Shown piece by piece: positions 15,054-22,493 of a stretch of DNA of 34,518 nt. The position numbers were made by a program, and so were the translations under genes. The stretch spans positions 1 through 34,518 of the IMG/VR virus record IMGVR_UViG_3300048838_001845; one strand, 5' to 3'. Source of the stretch: a virus. The notes below the pieces were generated by a model, which saw only the letters and a program-made list of their open reading frames with translations, ran no database searches and was not told the DNA's origin. Position 1 is the first letter of the stretch; each line of letters begins with the position of its first letter.

Positions 15054-16553
15054 CTATAGGTCGGCAAGCAACCGCATCGCCAGTTCGTCACCTGTCAGCG
15101 CCGGCTTCGAACTGAACCACCACGCTGCCAGCGCCTCCGTGTCACTCTCCACCTCACCTTCAGTATCCCGTCCGATAGCACGCACCAGCGGCCGGATCAC
15201 ATCCGCCACCCATGCGCGGTGCTTCTCATCGCGATCGCCGGCGCGCTGCTCGATGCGCTTGCACGCATCCTGCACGAGCAATTGCACAGCGCGCTGTGTG
15301 TTGCTCCCCTCCCCCTCTGGCGGGGGAGGCTGGGTGGGGGCCGGCTCCCCCGCCGGCGTCATGTTCAGCGGCTGCAAATACACATCGCCGCTCTCCACCG
15401 GGTTGAGATTCTCCAAGGCGCGAATGTCATTAACAGACAACCAGCCCCAGTTGCGCCCCGTCGCGTAGGCGGTGTATCGGCTCGCAATGTCGCCGCGCAG
15501 CAGGCCGTCCACATTGAACTCCGCGAAGATCGTCTTACGCTCCATCTCGCCGATCAGCGCCCGCCCGATGGCCTGCTCCCACCGCACCAGCCACGGCCGC
15601 AAGCTGTTGATCACATAGTCGAGCGACTGGTGCTCGATGTTGCTGAACGTCGCGCGATCCAGGTCGCCGATCATGTGCGGGGGCACGCGATACAGGCCGG
15701 CGATCTCGCTGCGCGTGTATTTGCGCGTTTCCAGAAATTGCGCATCCTCCGGCGGGATGCCGGCCCGCGTCACGTCCATGCCCTCTTCGATGATCATGAA
15801 CTTGTGCGCATTGTCAGCGCCGGCGTAGCTCCCCTGAATGCTCCCCTGCAGCCGCTTATACGCCTGGTCGCTCAGCTTGCCCGGGTGCTTGAACGTCGTG
15901 CCGATCTGCGCGCCATTCTCGAAGAAGTTGAGGCCGAACGTCTCAGTCGCCGCCGCCAGATTCAGCGTGCGCCGCGCCACCGCAATCGGCGAATAGCCGA
16001 CGATGCCGTTGCTGCTCAGCCCGCGCACGTGGAACATGCGATAGGCGCTGATCGGTCGCGCCGGCCGGCCCGGCTCGCGATAGACATACACCAGCTCGCC
16101 CGTGTCGCGGTCGCGCTGAATCTCCATCCAGTCCGGCCGCTTCGGCCACAGCCCCAGCACGTCGGCGCGGTTGCTCAGCTCGATCTCCGCGTAGGCGTTG
16201 CCGTAGAGCAGCAGGTTGTGCATCATCGCTTCCCTGAATTCAAAGCTCGTCATTTCCGGGTTGGCCATGTCATGCAGCACCTGGTAGAGCCGGTGATCGG
16301 TCGCCACGTCCTTGCTCGTGCCGTTGCGCCGGTAAAGCTTCAGCGGCAGCGAGGCCACGCTCTCGGCCAGCACCCGCACGCAGGCATACACCGCCGCGAT
16401 CGTCAGCGCGTTGTCGGTGGTGATGCGCATGCGGTTGCCCGGCGCGCCCATCAGCGCCAGCCACTCCGCCGTCGCGGCATCGCTGCGCTGTTCAGCCTGC
16501 CCTGCCGGCCCCGCGCCGAAGAAGCGATCCATGAAACGATTCATCAAGCTCAT
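15054..16553 (-). CDS. Portal protein, HK97 family
   Basis: 499 residues. ALTIAAVYACVRVLAESVAS, LYGNAYAEI, MFHVRGLSSNGIVGYSPIAV, GLNFFENGAQIGTTFKHPGK and RSEIAGLYRVPPHMIGDLDR are the standard HK97 portal motifs. It overlaps terL by 4 bases (ATGA). The last 110 residues are a variable tail, with a proline-rich insertion at about 401-417 produced by a GC-rich palindromic repeat. It forms the dodecameric DNA channel at the capsid vertex. Confidence 0.95.
   Translation of the reverse strand: MSLMNRFMDRFFGAGPAGQAEQRSDAATAEWLALMGAPGNRMRITTDNALTIAAVYACVRVLAESVASLPLKLYRRNGTSKDVATDHRLYQVLHDMANPEMTSFEFREAMMHNLLLYGNAYAEIELSNRADVLGLWPKRPDWMEIQRDRDTGELVYVYREPGRPARPISAYRMFHVRGLSSNGIVGYSPIAVARRTLNLAAATETFGLNFFENGAQIGTTFKHPGKLSDQAYKRLQGSIQGSYAGADNAHKFMIIEEGMDVTRAGIPPEDAQFLETRKYTRSEIAGLYRVPPHMIGDLDRATFSNIEHQSLDYVINSLRPWLVRWEQAIGRALIGEMERKTIFAEFNVDGLLRGDIASRYTAYATGRNWGWLSVNDIRALENLNPVESGDVYLQPLNMTPAGEPAPTQPPPPEGEGSNTQRAVQLLVQDACKRIEQRAGDRDEKHRAWVADVIRPLVRAIGRDTEGEVESDTEALAAWWFSSKPALTGDELAMRLLADL
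15304..15351. repeat. GC-rich double hairpin repeat inserted in the portal gene
   Basis: Two adjacent hairpins: CCTCCCCC pairing with GGGGGAGG (15308-15329), then GGGGG/CCCCC around CCGGCT (15336-15351). The string resembles the widely dispersed CCCTCCCC-type intergenic repeats of bacterial genomes. Here it stays in frame and encodes a PTQPPPPEGEG-like linker in the portal C-terminal region. Confidence 0.6.
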
Positions 16554-18253
16554 AGCGTTAACACTCCTCGATCATCGTAGACGCTCGATGCGTCGCCGTT
16601 AACCAGCGCGCGCCCCAGCGCCATGATGAGCGCAACCATGCCGTCGATGCGCTCAGTAGATTTTTCTTTGTCCGGCTTGATGTTGCCGGCCGGGTCCTGA
16701 CTGGCCACCAGGTTGTTGCCCATCCACGTCAGCACCGGGTTGTTGCCGTGCGCGATGCGGTGCTGCACGATCATCTTTTCGAGGTCTTTCATCGGCGCAT
16801 TCATGCTGCTATAGCCCATGCCGTGCTGAATCATGACCGGCGCGCCGTCTTTCGTATCCAGTACCGCGATGCCGTGATTCACCAGATTGTTGATGAGCTG
16901 CGAAGCATTCCAGCGGTCGAAGGCAATCTCACGCAGGTCGTATCGCTCTGCGTCTTCTTTGATCTGGTCCTCGATGTAGTCGTAATCGATCACCTCACCC
17001 GGCGTCGCGGTGATGAAGCCCTGCCGCACCCAGACGTCATACGGCACGCGGTCGCGCTTCGAGCGCTCACGCATGGCTGCTTCAGGGATGAAAAACCGGC
17101 AGAGCACGCTGTAGTTGTCTTCATCTGTTTCAGGCGGGAAGACCATCACAAACGCAGAGATGTCGAGCGTCGACGACAGGTCGAGGCCGGCGTAGCACAC
17201 CCGCCCGCGCAGCCCGTTGTCATCCGCCGGCGCGCCGCACGCCTGCCAATGCGCCAGGCTGATCCACTTCGTTTCAGCCTGCGTCCACACATTCAACTCC
17301 AGCCGCAAGAAGGCATTCAGCGCGGTGGGCATCTCCTTCGCCTTCTTCGCCTTGCGCCGCATGTCGTCGATCTTCTTCGACACGCCGAGGTTGGGGTTGG
17401 CCTTGATCCAGTTGCGCTCATCCTCCCAGTCATCGCTCTCATCCAGCCCGTAAACGATGCCGAAAAATGAATCGTCCTCAACCACGCCGCTCAGCACTTT
17501 GTCGGTGTATTCATGCTGCTCCCAGCACACACTGTTGCGATCAAAGCCAGCAGTGGTGATCATGAATATAAGTGGCTGCCGGCGGGATCCGGTTGCCGTG
17601 TCGAGGATGTCCACCATATCGCGGCTCTTGTGCGCATGCACCTCATCGATCACCGCGCAATGCACATTCAGGCCGTCGAGCGAGTCCGCATCTTTGCCTA
17701 GCGGCTCAAACTTACTTGCGGTTTCAGGGATGTGGATATTGTCTTTGAACACGCGCAGCCGCTTGCGCAGCGCCGGCGATGCTTTCACCATGCGCGTAGC
17801 TTCGCTGTGGGTGATGCGCGCCTGGTCGCGCTTCGTGGCAGCGGTGTAAACCTCAGCGCCGGCCTCGTGGTCGGCCAGCAACATATAAAGACCGACGCCG
17901 GCCAGCATCGTGCTCTTGCCGTTTTTGCGCGCCACTTCCTGATAGGCTGTCCGGAAACGCCGCGTGCCATCTTCGCGCATCCAGCCAAACACGCACCAGA
18001 TGATGAACTGCTGCCACGGCTCCAGCTCAATCGTGCGGCCGGCCCACTCGCCCTTGCTGTGCTTCAGCCAGCCAAAAAAATCAATGGCATGTTGAGCTGC
18101 ATCAGGGTCGAATTCCAGCCCGCGCTCGTGCCCGGTCTCCAGGTCGCGCAGGTGGCGCTCACACGCAGCGCGCACCGACTTACAGGCGGCAATCTTGCCT
18201 GCAACGACATCGTGCGCGTATTTCATTGCGGGGTGCTGTGCGCCCTTGCTCAT
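16550..18253 (-). CDS. terL: Terminase large subunit
   Basis: 567 residues, HK97-type. N-terminal ATPase: Gln/Trp region EPWQQFIIWCVFGWM, Walker A variant QEVARKNGKST (about 106-115), Walker B AVIDEVHAH (acidic pair 203-204), coupling motif MITTAG (about 231-236). C-terminal nuclease: AGLDLSSTLD (Asp358) and later AFDRWNAS, with a closing acidic/helical part RIDGMVALIMALGRA. It packages DNA into the prohead and cuts it. Overlaps terS and portal genes by 4 bases each. Confidence 0.96.
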   Translation of the reverse strand: MSKGAQHPAMKYAHDVVAGKIAACKSVRAACERHLRDLETGHERGLEFDPDAAQHAIDFFGWLKHSKGEWAGRTIELEPWQQFIIWCVFGWMREDGTRRFRTAYQEVARKNGKSTMLAGVGLYMLLADHEAGAEVYTAATKRDQARITHSEATRMVKASPALRKRLRVFKDNIHIPETASKFEPLGKDADSLDGLNVHCAVIDEVHAHKSRDMVDILDTATGSRRQPLIFMITTAGFDRNSVCWEQHEYTDKVLSGVVEDDSFFGIVYGLDESDDWEDERNWIKANPNLGVSKKIDDMRRKAKKAKEMPTALNAFLRLELNVWTQAETKWISLAHWQACGAPADDNGLRGRVCYAGLDLSSTLDISAFVMVFPPETDEDNYSVLCRFFIPEAAMRERSKRDRVPYDVWVRQGFITATPGEVIDYDYIEDQIKEDAERYDLREIAFDRWNASQLINNLVNHGIAVLDTKDGAPVMIQHGMGYSSMNAPMKDLEKMIVQHRIAHGNNPVLTWMGNNLVASQDPAGNIKPDKEKSTERIDGMVALIMALGRALVNGDASSVYDDRGVLTL

Positions 18254-18720
18254 TTCTTCTTTTGCATGAACTCGTCAAATGGATCTTCGTCGGGCTTCGT
18301 CTCGATCTTGATGCGAGACCGCGACGCCGGCGTGATGCCCAGTTCGCTCGCCAGCTTCACCATCTGCTGCACGGCCATGTTGCTCACCCGCACCCACGGA
18401 GACACCACCTCATCGCCACGCGAGTTTTTTATAACCAATGCCTTGCGCTTCAACTCACGCTGCGCCTCACCCCACTGCCCGAACGCCTGGCAATACAGGG
18501 CCAGCGTGCCCGTGTCCACCTTCGTTAACACCTTTGATGCTGTCAGCTCAGCGGCCAGCCGGCGCCATTCCTCCGCAGCGGCAGCAGATAAATAAACAGG
18601 CGGCGCAAGCTCATCACTCACCACCGGCGCAATCACCGGCTCGGCGTGCTTGATCTTTCGCTTGCCGGGGTTGCCGGCCAGCTTCTTCGCCGCTGTTGGC
18701 GTCGGTTTACGTCCTCTCAT
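18250..18720 (-). CDS. terS: Terminase small subunit, P27 family
   Basis: 156 residues. MRGRKPTPTAAKKLAGNPGK is the classic beginning of P27-family small terminases; AAAAEEWRRLAAELTASKVL and TGTLALYCQAFGQWGEAQR follow. It recognises phage DNA and loads the large subunit. It overlaps terL by four bases (ATGA) and follows the HNH gene by 81 bases, as in many HK97-like phages. Confidence 0.93.
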   Translation of the reverse strand: MRGRKPTPTAAKKLAGNPGKRKIKHAEPVIAPVVSDELAPPVYLSAAAAEEWRRLAAELTASKVLTKVDTGTLALYCQAFGQWGEAQRELKRKALVIKNSRGDEVVSPWVRVSNMAVQQMVKLASELGITPASRSRIKIETKPDEDPFDEFMQKKK

Positions 18721-18801
18721 CGCCCTTTTTGCGAAAATCGCAATTTTGCGGATGCACGCACGCGACGGACAGGCGGTAATACTTCGAGACCTGTAGAGAT
18801 T

Positions 18802-19176
18802 TCACCCGCCCCTCCCCGCCGGCGCCGCCCCGCGCAGCTCGTCGAGCGTCTTGCGCGAGTGGCACGACTCGCAAAGTGGTTGCAAATTGCCGAAGTCGTC
18901 GGTGCCACCATCTCGTCGAGGCTTGATGTGATCGACATCAGTGGCCAGCACCGGCCGGCCCTCGTGCACCTGGTAAGGGTCGCGGCACAGCGGCTCGCCG
19001 GCCAGCACCATGCGGCGCAGCTTGCGCCATGTTGCGCCATAGCCACGATCTGCAGCAGAGCCGCGACGCGCAACGTCGGCCTGCTCGGCGCGCTTGCGGC
19101 AGGCGTCGCAGTAGTCACCCCGCTCAATCACAGCAGGGCACCCCGGCATTTTGCAAGGCCGGCCGGCCTTTTTCAT
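18802..19176 (-). CDS. HNH endonuclease next to terminase
   Basis: 124 residues from ATG 19176 (ATGA overlap with the gene before; a GTG nine bases upstream is less likely). N-terminal cysteines 8, 13, 23, 26 form a zinc knuckle. The HNH core is TDVDHIKPRRDGGTDDFGNL with His83 and Asn97, followed by LCESCHSRKT (Cys102, Cys105, His106). HNH proteins of this type next to terminase genes are needed for specific cutting during packaging in HK97-like phages. Confidence 0.92.
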   Translation of the reverse strand: MKKAGRPCKMPGCPAVIERGDYCDACRKRAEQADVARRGSAADRGYGATWRKLRRMVLAGEPLCRDPYQVHEGRPVLATDVDHIKPRRDGGTDDFGNLQPLCESCHSRKTLDELRGAAPAGRGG

Positions 19177-19472
19177 CGAGGGCACCCCGTCAAATAGACG
19201 AAGGATTCCAGCCGATACATCCGCTTCAAATCTTCGCCCCGCTTCAATTCGAGCTGGCGCACGTCATCCTCCAGCGCGGTGATGCGCTTGTGCGCGGCAA
19301 ACAGATCGCGCCGCAGATCGGTGATGTCGTTGCGCATGGCGAGCATGTCGTCGATGGACTGGTAGCGCGATGTGACCGCCGGCGCTTCAGGCAGATCAGG
19401 GAACGGCTTCGCGTTGGCACTCGCAACTCCAGCGCCGGCCACCACGCACAGCAGCAGCGTGATGGCGATCAC
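19173..19472 (-). CDS. Secreted or membrane-anchored coiled-coil protein
   Basis: About 99 residues starting at GTG 19472, whose GTGA overlaps the stop of the gene before; a longer reading reaches 19583 but would overlap that gene over its whole second half. The start (IAITLLLCVVAGAGVASANA) looks like a signal peptide or single anchor, and residues 35-85 are a coiled coil (SIDDMLAMRNDITDLRRDLF, then ALEDDVRQLELKRGEDLKRM). Layout of anchor plus coiled coil is compatible with a spanin or lysis accessory, but this is inference. Confidence 0.55.
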   Translation of the reverse strand: MIAITLLLCVVAGAGVASANAKPFPDLPEAPAVTSRYQSIDDMLAMRNDITDLRRDLFAAHKRITALEDDVRQLELKRGEDLKRMYRLESFVYLTGCPR

Positions 19473-19651
19473 AATGGGCGCAAACTTTCGATGACGCGCA
19501 ACAGCGCCGGCAAATTGCCGTGCCGCGTGCAGGCCTCTACCAATTTTCGCGCCCGCTCGTCGATCGTTGCGTCGTCGCTCCATAGTTCATCTTCCTTCCA
19601 TCCGAGCTTCGCTCTCAGGTCATCGATCTCGTCGTTGTTGAACTGATCCAT
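19469..19651 (-). CDS. Small acidic protein, function unknown
   Basis: 60 residues from ATG 19651 (a TTG at 19666 is an alternative). Acidic helical N-terminal half (MDQFNNDEIDDLRAKLGWKE followed by DELWSDDATIDERARKLVEA), then CTRHGNLPALLRVIESLRPL. Its stop overlaps the next start by GTGA. The order within a coupled run of membrane genes suggests a role with them; no family recognised. Confidence 0.5.
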   Translation of the reverse strand: MDQFNNDEIDDLRAKLGWKEDELWSDDATIDERARKLVEACTRHGNLPALLRVIESLRPL

Positions 19652-19701
19652 CAACCGGCCGGTCAACGTCTCGCGGATTTGTCCAGCGCCGTCGGGCCGG
19701 C

Positions 19702-20043
19702 CTACGAGCCGGCGCTGTAATCGTTTGGGCTGCGCCTCGCATCCATCACCGCGAGCTGCGTGATGATCGACTGTTGAACGCGCGACTGCTCGCGCTGGGT
19801 GTCGGCAATCTGTGCCTGCGTGCGCGCCTGCTCGCGCTGGGTGTCCGAGATCTGCGCCTGCGTGTTGCTGATGCGATCCAGCGTCGCAGCGATCTCTCGC
19901 ATCATTTGCCGTGCCTCCTGGCGGTCATGCACGACCAGCCGATAGAGCAGCCACAACAGCACCAGCACGATCACGTTCGTGATGATGGATGTGGCGTTGG
20001 TGGCAACGTTCCAATCTGTGTAGCTCATGTGGCTTTGAATCAC
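19702..20043 (-). CDS. Single-span membrane protein with coiled-coil repeats
   Basis: 113 residues from GTG 20043 (GTGA overlap with the gene before); ATG 20028 is an alternative. One membrane helix near residues 19-40 (IITNVIVLVLLWLLYRLVV) and then a long amphipathic coil with a 14-residue unit repeated twice (TQAQI-DTQREQ). It could be a holin partner, membrane scaffold or spanin-like component; no family recognised. Confidence 0.6.
   Translation of the reverse strand: MIQSHMSYTDWNVATNATSIITNVIVLVLLWLLYRLVVHDRQEARQMMREIAATLDRISNTQAQISDTQREQARTQAQIADTQREQSRVQQSIITQLAVMDARRSPNDYSAGS
19780..19863. repeat. Two tandem 42-bp units in the membrane/coiled-coil gene
   Basis: Units 19780-19821 and 19822-19863 are almost the same and encode the 14-residue coil repeat. 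The length is a multiple of three, so unit gain or loss would keep the frame. Confidence 0.75.
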
Positions 20044-20417
20044 CGCAACAGCTTGCCGGCGACGCCGGCGAAGATCGACTTCTCATTGCCGGCCTGCGCT
20101 CTGGCATCCCACCAGCGCGCCGCCGCGAATGTCGCCTTGCTCACACGATCGCCGACGATGGCCGCCACCACCACCGTGAGCGCATATTCGCTGATCGACA
20201 TCACCGTGCAGGGGATGAACACGATCACGCCGGCGCACCCGAGCGCCACAGCGATGGCCGCGATGGCGATGATGCCGGCGCCGATCACCGCCTGCTGCGT
20301 GTCAGCATCAAGCGCGGCGAAGCGGACGCGCAGCGGGGGGATGAGGATGAAAGCGAGCGAGAGCAGCAATGAGAATGCGGCAGTGAGGCCGCCGGCGGAT
20401 AACAGATCGAGCGTCAT
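20040..20417 (-). CDS. Multi-span membrane protein, holin-like
   Basis: 125 residues, ATG 20417 with GGAGG four bases upstream. Two clear hydrophobic helices (about 5-28, GLTAAFSLLLSLAFILIPP; about 43-70, VIGAGIIAIAAIAVALGCAG), a weaker third near 76-95, and a basic C terminus. Size and layout fit phage holins, and similar short proteins are, as I recall, frequent in Chloroflexota phages, but the call is by topology only. First gene of a coupled run ending at the HNH gene; no endolysin accompanies it in the window. Confidence 0.55.
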   Translation of the reverse strand: MTLDLLSAGGLTAAFSLLLSLAFILIPPLRVRFAALDADTQQAVIGAGIIAIAAIAVALGCAGVIVFIPCTVMSISEYALTVVVAAIVGDRVSKATFAAARWWDARAQAGNEKSIFAGVAGKLLR

Positions 20418-20447
20418 ACAACCTCCATCGGATCAGGAAAAACAACA

Positions 20448-20479
20448 GGCGGCCACATTTCCGCAGAAATGTGGCCGCC
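20448..20479. terminator. 14-bp stem terminator, near copy of 14411-14444
   Basis: Arms GGCGGCCACATTTC and its exact complement around the loop CGCA. Leftward it is followed by TTGTTTTT, giving a normal intrinsic terminator for the gene at 20518-20724; rightward a CCGAGAATTCGG hairpin and TTTT follow. The same order of parts occurs in the first copy. Confidence 0.8.
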
Positions 20480-20517
20480 GAGAATTCGGTTTTACAGCCG
20501 TCTTCAGTTGGCTGTGA

Positions 20518-20724
20518 TTATAGGGCTTTCCGGCGTTTTGGCGCGAGATACATCACCGAGAGATTTTGAAGACTCAGATTCTCAATCGGCAAGCGGATCT
20601 CCACGCGCTGAGACAACCGGCCAATGGTCATCAGGTTGCGCAGCTCAGCGCGCACCGCTTCCATCACCTGTTTCTCTAACTCATGAAGTTTTTGAATCTC
20701 TTCAGAGGTGGTCTGCTGCTCCAT
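20518..20724 (-). CDS. Small charged helical protein
   Basis: 68 residues from ATG 20724. TSEEIQKLHELEKQVMEAVR is an amphipathic helix, followed by ENLSLQNLSVMYLAPKRRKA. No ribosome site is visible at the start, but a terminator follows its stop, which supports an expressed gene. Might be a small DNA-binding or regulatory protein; no family recognised. Confidence 0.45.
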   Translation of the reverse strand: MEQQTTSEEIQKLHELEKQVMEAVRAELRNLMTIGRLSQRVEIRLPIENLSLQNLSVMYLAPKRRKAL

Positions 20725-21087
20725 CGAAACAACAACGGCAAAAAATGAATGACTAGAACACCTGAGCGAATATTAACAAAATCCCCCTGATATTGCTATC
20801 TTCCCCCGAAAGTTGCTACTTTTGCAGTATCTCGCCGGCCACGCCGCCGGCGCTTCTCATATATATCCTATGGCGCGCCGGCATATAGGCATCGGCCATC
20901 AGTCGCGAAAAAAAAAATAAGCTGCAATCTTCATGGCACCGCGCCGCACGCATATATACATGCTCTGCACTAATTGGAAGGCCTGTGCAAGTGGGCAGGC
21001 CAGCCGGCGCAATGTTGCGCGAAAGTTGCGCGCAGTTAGTGCCGGCAAACGTCTACTTAGTGCCAGGAGGGCAATAAACGAAACAGA
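20725..21087. other. Intergenic region with dyads, no supported gene
   Basis: 363 bases between the small gene at 20518 and the repressor. It includes AT tracts (CATATATAT near 20859, a run of ten A at 20909-20918), a hairpin GGCCTG/CAGGCC at 20980-21001, a GCGCAA-TG-TTGCGC palindrome at about 21009-21022 followed by more GTTGCGCG copies, and a CCTAT/ATAGG dyad at 20867-20889. Short reading frames on either strand have no ribosome site or convincing composition. Likely carries late leftward control sites. Confidence 0.5.
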
Positions 21088-21516
21088 TCAGCGCGGCGCG
21101 GGCTTCTTGCGCGGCTCGGTGTAGGTGAGGGGGCCGGCCGCGCCGGCCTTCCGGTCGCGGTTGCGCTTCGCCATCAGCCTCAGCAGATCGTTGATCGTGG
21201 TGATCGCCGTTTGGCGCTCGGCCTCGTCGGGGAATTCGGTGCGCAGGATGTGGGCCGTCTCCTCGACGTCGTTGTAATACGCTGCCTGCGGCTCCCTGAA
21301 GGTGGCCTCGATGCCGGCCTTCAGCAACGCCACGGCCAGGTCGATCTTTAGCGCGCCGGATAAGGCCAAGGCAAAATCCGCGCTCGGCTTCGCGCCCAGC
21401 TCCACCTTGCTCACCAGCGTCTGATCCACGCGCATGGCCTGCGCCAGCTCGCCCTGCGTCATGCCGCGCTTTATGCGCTCTTCGCGCACCCACTCGCCAA
21501 AATCATCTTGTGCCAC
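21088..21516 (-). CDS. XRE-family repressor
   Basis: 142 residues from GTG 21516; an earlier in-frame TTG (21576) would lie inside the divergent promoter and is rejected. Helix-turn-helix at about residues 10-45: VREERIKRGMTQGELAQAMR, then VDQTLVSKVELGAKPS, very typical of Xre/Cro folds. The C-terminal part is helical with a basic tail (MAKRNRDRKAG) and no LexA-like peptidase, so induction would not be by self-cleavage. Being the only leftward gene at the arm boundary, it is the likely lysogeny repressor. Confidence 0.82.
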   Translation of the reverse strand: MAQDDFGEWVREERIKRGMTQGELAQAMRVDQTLVSKVELGAKPSADFALALSGALKIDLAVALLKAGIEATFREPQAAYYNDVEETAHILRTEFPDEAERQTAITTINDLLRLMAKRNRDRKAGAAGPLTYTEPRKKPAPR

Positions 21517-21547
21517 GGATTCATATTGTAGGACTTTCGTCGTAATT

Positions 21548-21576
21548 CTTAAAATTGAACTGATTCCTATTGACAA
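21548..21576 (-). promoter_or_regulatory. Predicted repressor promoter
   Basis: -35 TTGTCA (21576-21571), 17-base spacer, -10 TTTAAG (21553-21548). Transcription would start near 21541, giving a leader of about 25 bases to GTG 21516 with no ribosome site. Confidence 0.5.
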
Positions 21577-21590
21577 GCGATGAACATAGG
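21566..21590. promoter_or_regulatory. CCTAT/ATAGG dyad over the divergent -35 boxes
   Basis: CCTAT at 21566-21570 and ATAGG at 21586-21590, 15 bases apart, framing the shared -35 region. It is a plausible operator for the XRE protein or the ribbon-helix-helix protein. Confidence 0.45.
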
Positions 21591-21598
21591 CGTATATA
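21570..21598 (+). promoter_or_regulatory. Predicted early rightward promoter
   Basis: -35 TTGACA (21570-21575), exact 17-base spacer, -10 TATATA (21593-21598). The strongest promoter match in the window. Its -35 overlaps the -35 of the repressor promoter on the other strand, so the two cannot easily be occupied together. Confidence 0.75.
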
Positions 21599-21615
21599 TG
21601 AAGCCATTCCTAGAC

Positions 21616-21948
21616 ATGAGCACACCCAGCAACTCCCCATACAAGCTCCTGCTGAACCTTGGCAGCGAGCGCCAGACGAAATTGAGCCGCATAGTGGCGC
21701 AGAGCATGCTTGCCGACCCGAGCACGAAGGTCAACATGACCACCATCATCCTCGAAGCACTCGATGCTCATCTCGCCGAAATGGGGGAACTCCCCGATGC
21801 AGGGAAGGCCGGCAAGCCGATCGTGTTCAAACCATCGCCGGAGGTGCGCGACTTCATCAACCGGGCGCGCCTCAACAGCGGCATGACCACCGATCAGGTG
21901 CTCAATCAGATGATTCTGGCCGCCGTGGCCGAAGGAGCCGGCGCATGA
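21616..21948 (+). CDS. Protein with two ribbon-helix-helix-like motifs, early regulator
   Basis: 110 residues from ATG 21616; earlier ATGs (21580, 21598) fall inside the promoter. Two segments have the strand-helix-helix pattern: KLLLNLGSERQTKLSRIV with VNMTTIILEALDAHLAEM, and PIVFKPSPEVRDFINRAR with GMTTDQVLNQMILAAVAE. One chain could form a complete DNA-binding unit, as in tandem proteins such as TraY. It is first after the early promoter, the place of a Cro-type regulator. The motif call is by pattern only. Confidence 0.6.
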   Translation: MSTPSNSPYKLLLNLGSERQTKLSRIVAQSMLADPSTKVNMTTIILEALDAHLAEMGELPDAGKAGKPIVFKPSPEVRDFINRARLNSGMTTDQVLNQMILAAVAEGAGA

Positions 21949-21957
21949 AATGACGAA

Positions 21958-21977
21958 AGCCGGCGGGAAGGCCGGCT
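21958..21977. terminator. GC-rich hairpin after the early regulator gene
   Basis: AGCCGGC, loop GGGAAG, GCCGGCT; ten bases after the stop. No T tract follows, so it may attenuate rather than stop transcription. A weaker CACGC/GCGTG dyad follows at about 22011-22031. Confidence 0.45.
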
Positions 21978-22074
21978 CTCAGATTCCCACACCCAGCAAC
22001 GAGTGAGGAACACGCTTCGGATATTAGCGTGCGCCTCGTAAATGTCAAGACACAACAGCAACGGAGGAACGCAA

Positions 22075-22269
22075 ATGCAACCCGCACTCTCAGTCGGTGA
22101 TCGCATCACCGCCACCATCATGAGCCTCACGCTCGACGGCACCGTGGTCGACCTCACACCACGCGGGCCGCGCGTCCAATTCGATCACTACCTCTCGCCG
22201 ATGCTCGTGCTGCCGGCCGAGATCGTCAACATCAACGGCCAGCCCGTCGCACAAGAGGCACACGCATGA
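22075..22269 (+). CDS. Small beta-rich protein, function unknown
   Basis: 64 residues from ATG 22075, GGAGG seven bases upstream; an upstream in-frame ATG (22042) lacks a site. ALSVGDRITATIMSLTLDGT and VVDLTPRGPRVQFDHYL suggest a small beta barrel of the SH3/S1 kind. First of three genes coupled by ATGA overlaps. Confidence 0.65.
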   Translation: MQPALSVGDRITATIMSLTLDGTVVDLTPRGPRVQFDHYLSPMLVLPAEIVNINGQPVAQEAHA

Positions 22270-22493
22270 GCCGCTGCCCGATCTGCCACAAGCGCAACTG
22301 CACCACGCAGCACCGCGCCGGCACCCGAGACCGCCGCGCCGTTGCCCGTGCAGCCTACGCCCGACGCCGCGCCGCCCGCTATGGCCGAGGGCACTGGCCG
22401 ACCGGCAGCACGTCGCAACTCGCGCCGAGCAACACGCCCGGGCAGATCGTCGCCACCGGCATCAGCAGCAACACAGAGCAGGTGAACGCATGA
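22266..22493 (+). CDS. Small basic protein with CPIC knuckle
   Basis: 75 residues, overlapping both neighbours by ATGA. Begins MSRCPICHKRNCTTQH (Cys4, Cys7, His8, Cys12, His16), then an arginine-rich region (about 18-40), then a Ser/Thr/Pro-rich tail. A zinc-binding nucleic-acid-binding protein is plausible; no family recognised. Confidence 0.6.
   Translation: MSRCPICHKRNCTTQHRAGTRDRRAVARAAYARRRAARYGRGHWPTGSTSQLAPSNTPGQIVATGISSNTEQVNA

Noticed and set aside
15219-16580. 453-codon plus-strand frame opposite the portal gene
   Set aside because: Same shadow composition; portal reading frame has clear family motifs.
20867-20889. CCTAT/ATAGG dyad similar to the switch operator
   Set aside because: Arms match but spacing is 13 rather than 15 and the interior is unrelated; kept only as a note.
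20933-21124. 63-codon plus-strand frame in the intergenic region
   Set aside because: No ribosome site, overlaps the repressor end, and composition resembles shadow frames.
21580-21615. Earlier ATG starts (21580, 21598) for the early regulator
   Set aside because: Both lie within the promoter spacer or -10 box and could not be on the transcript.
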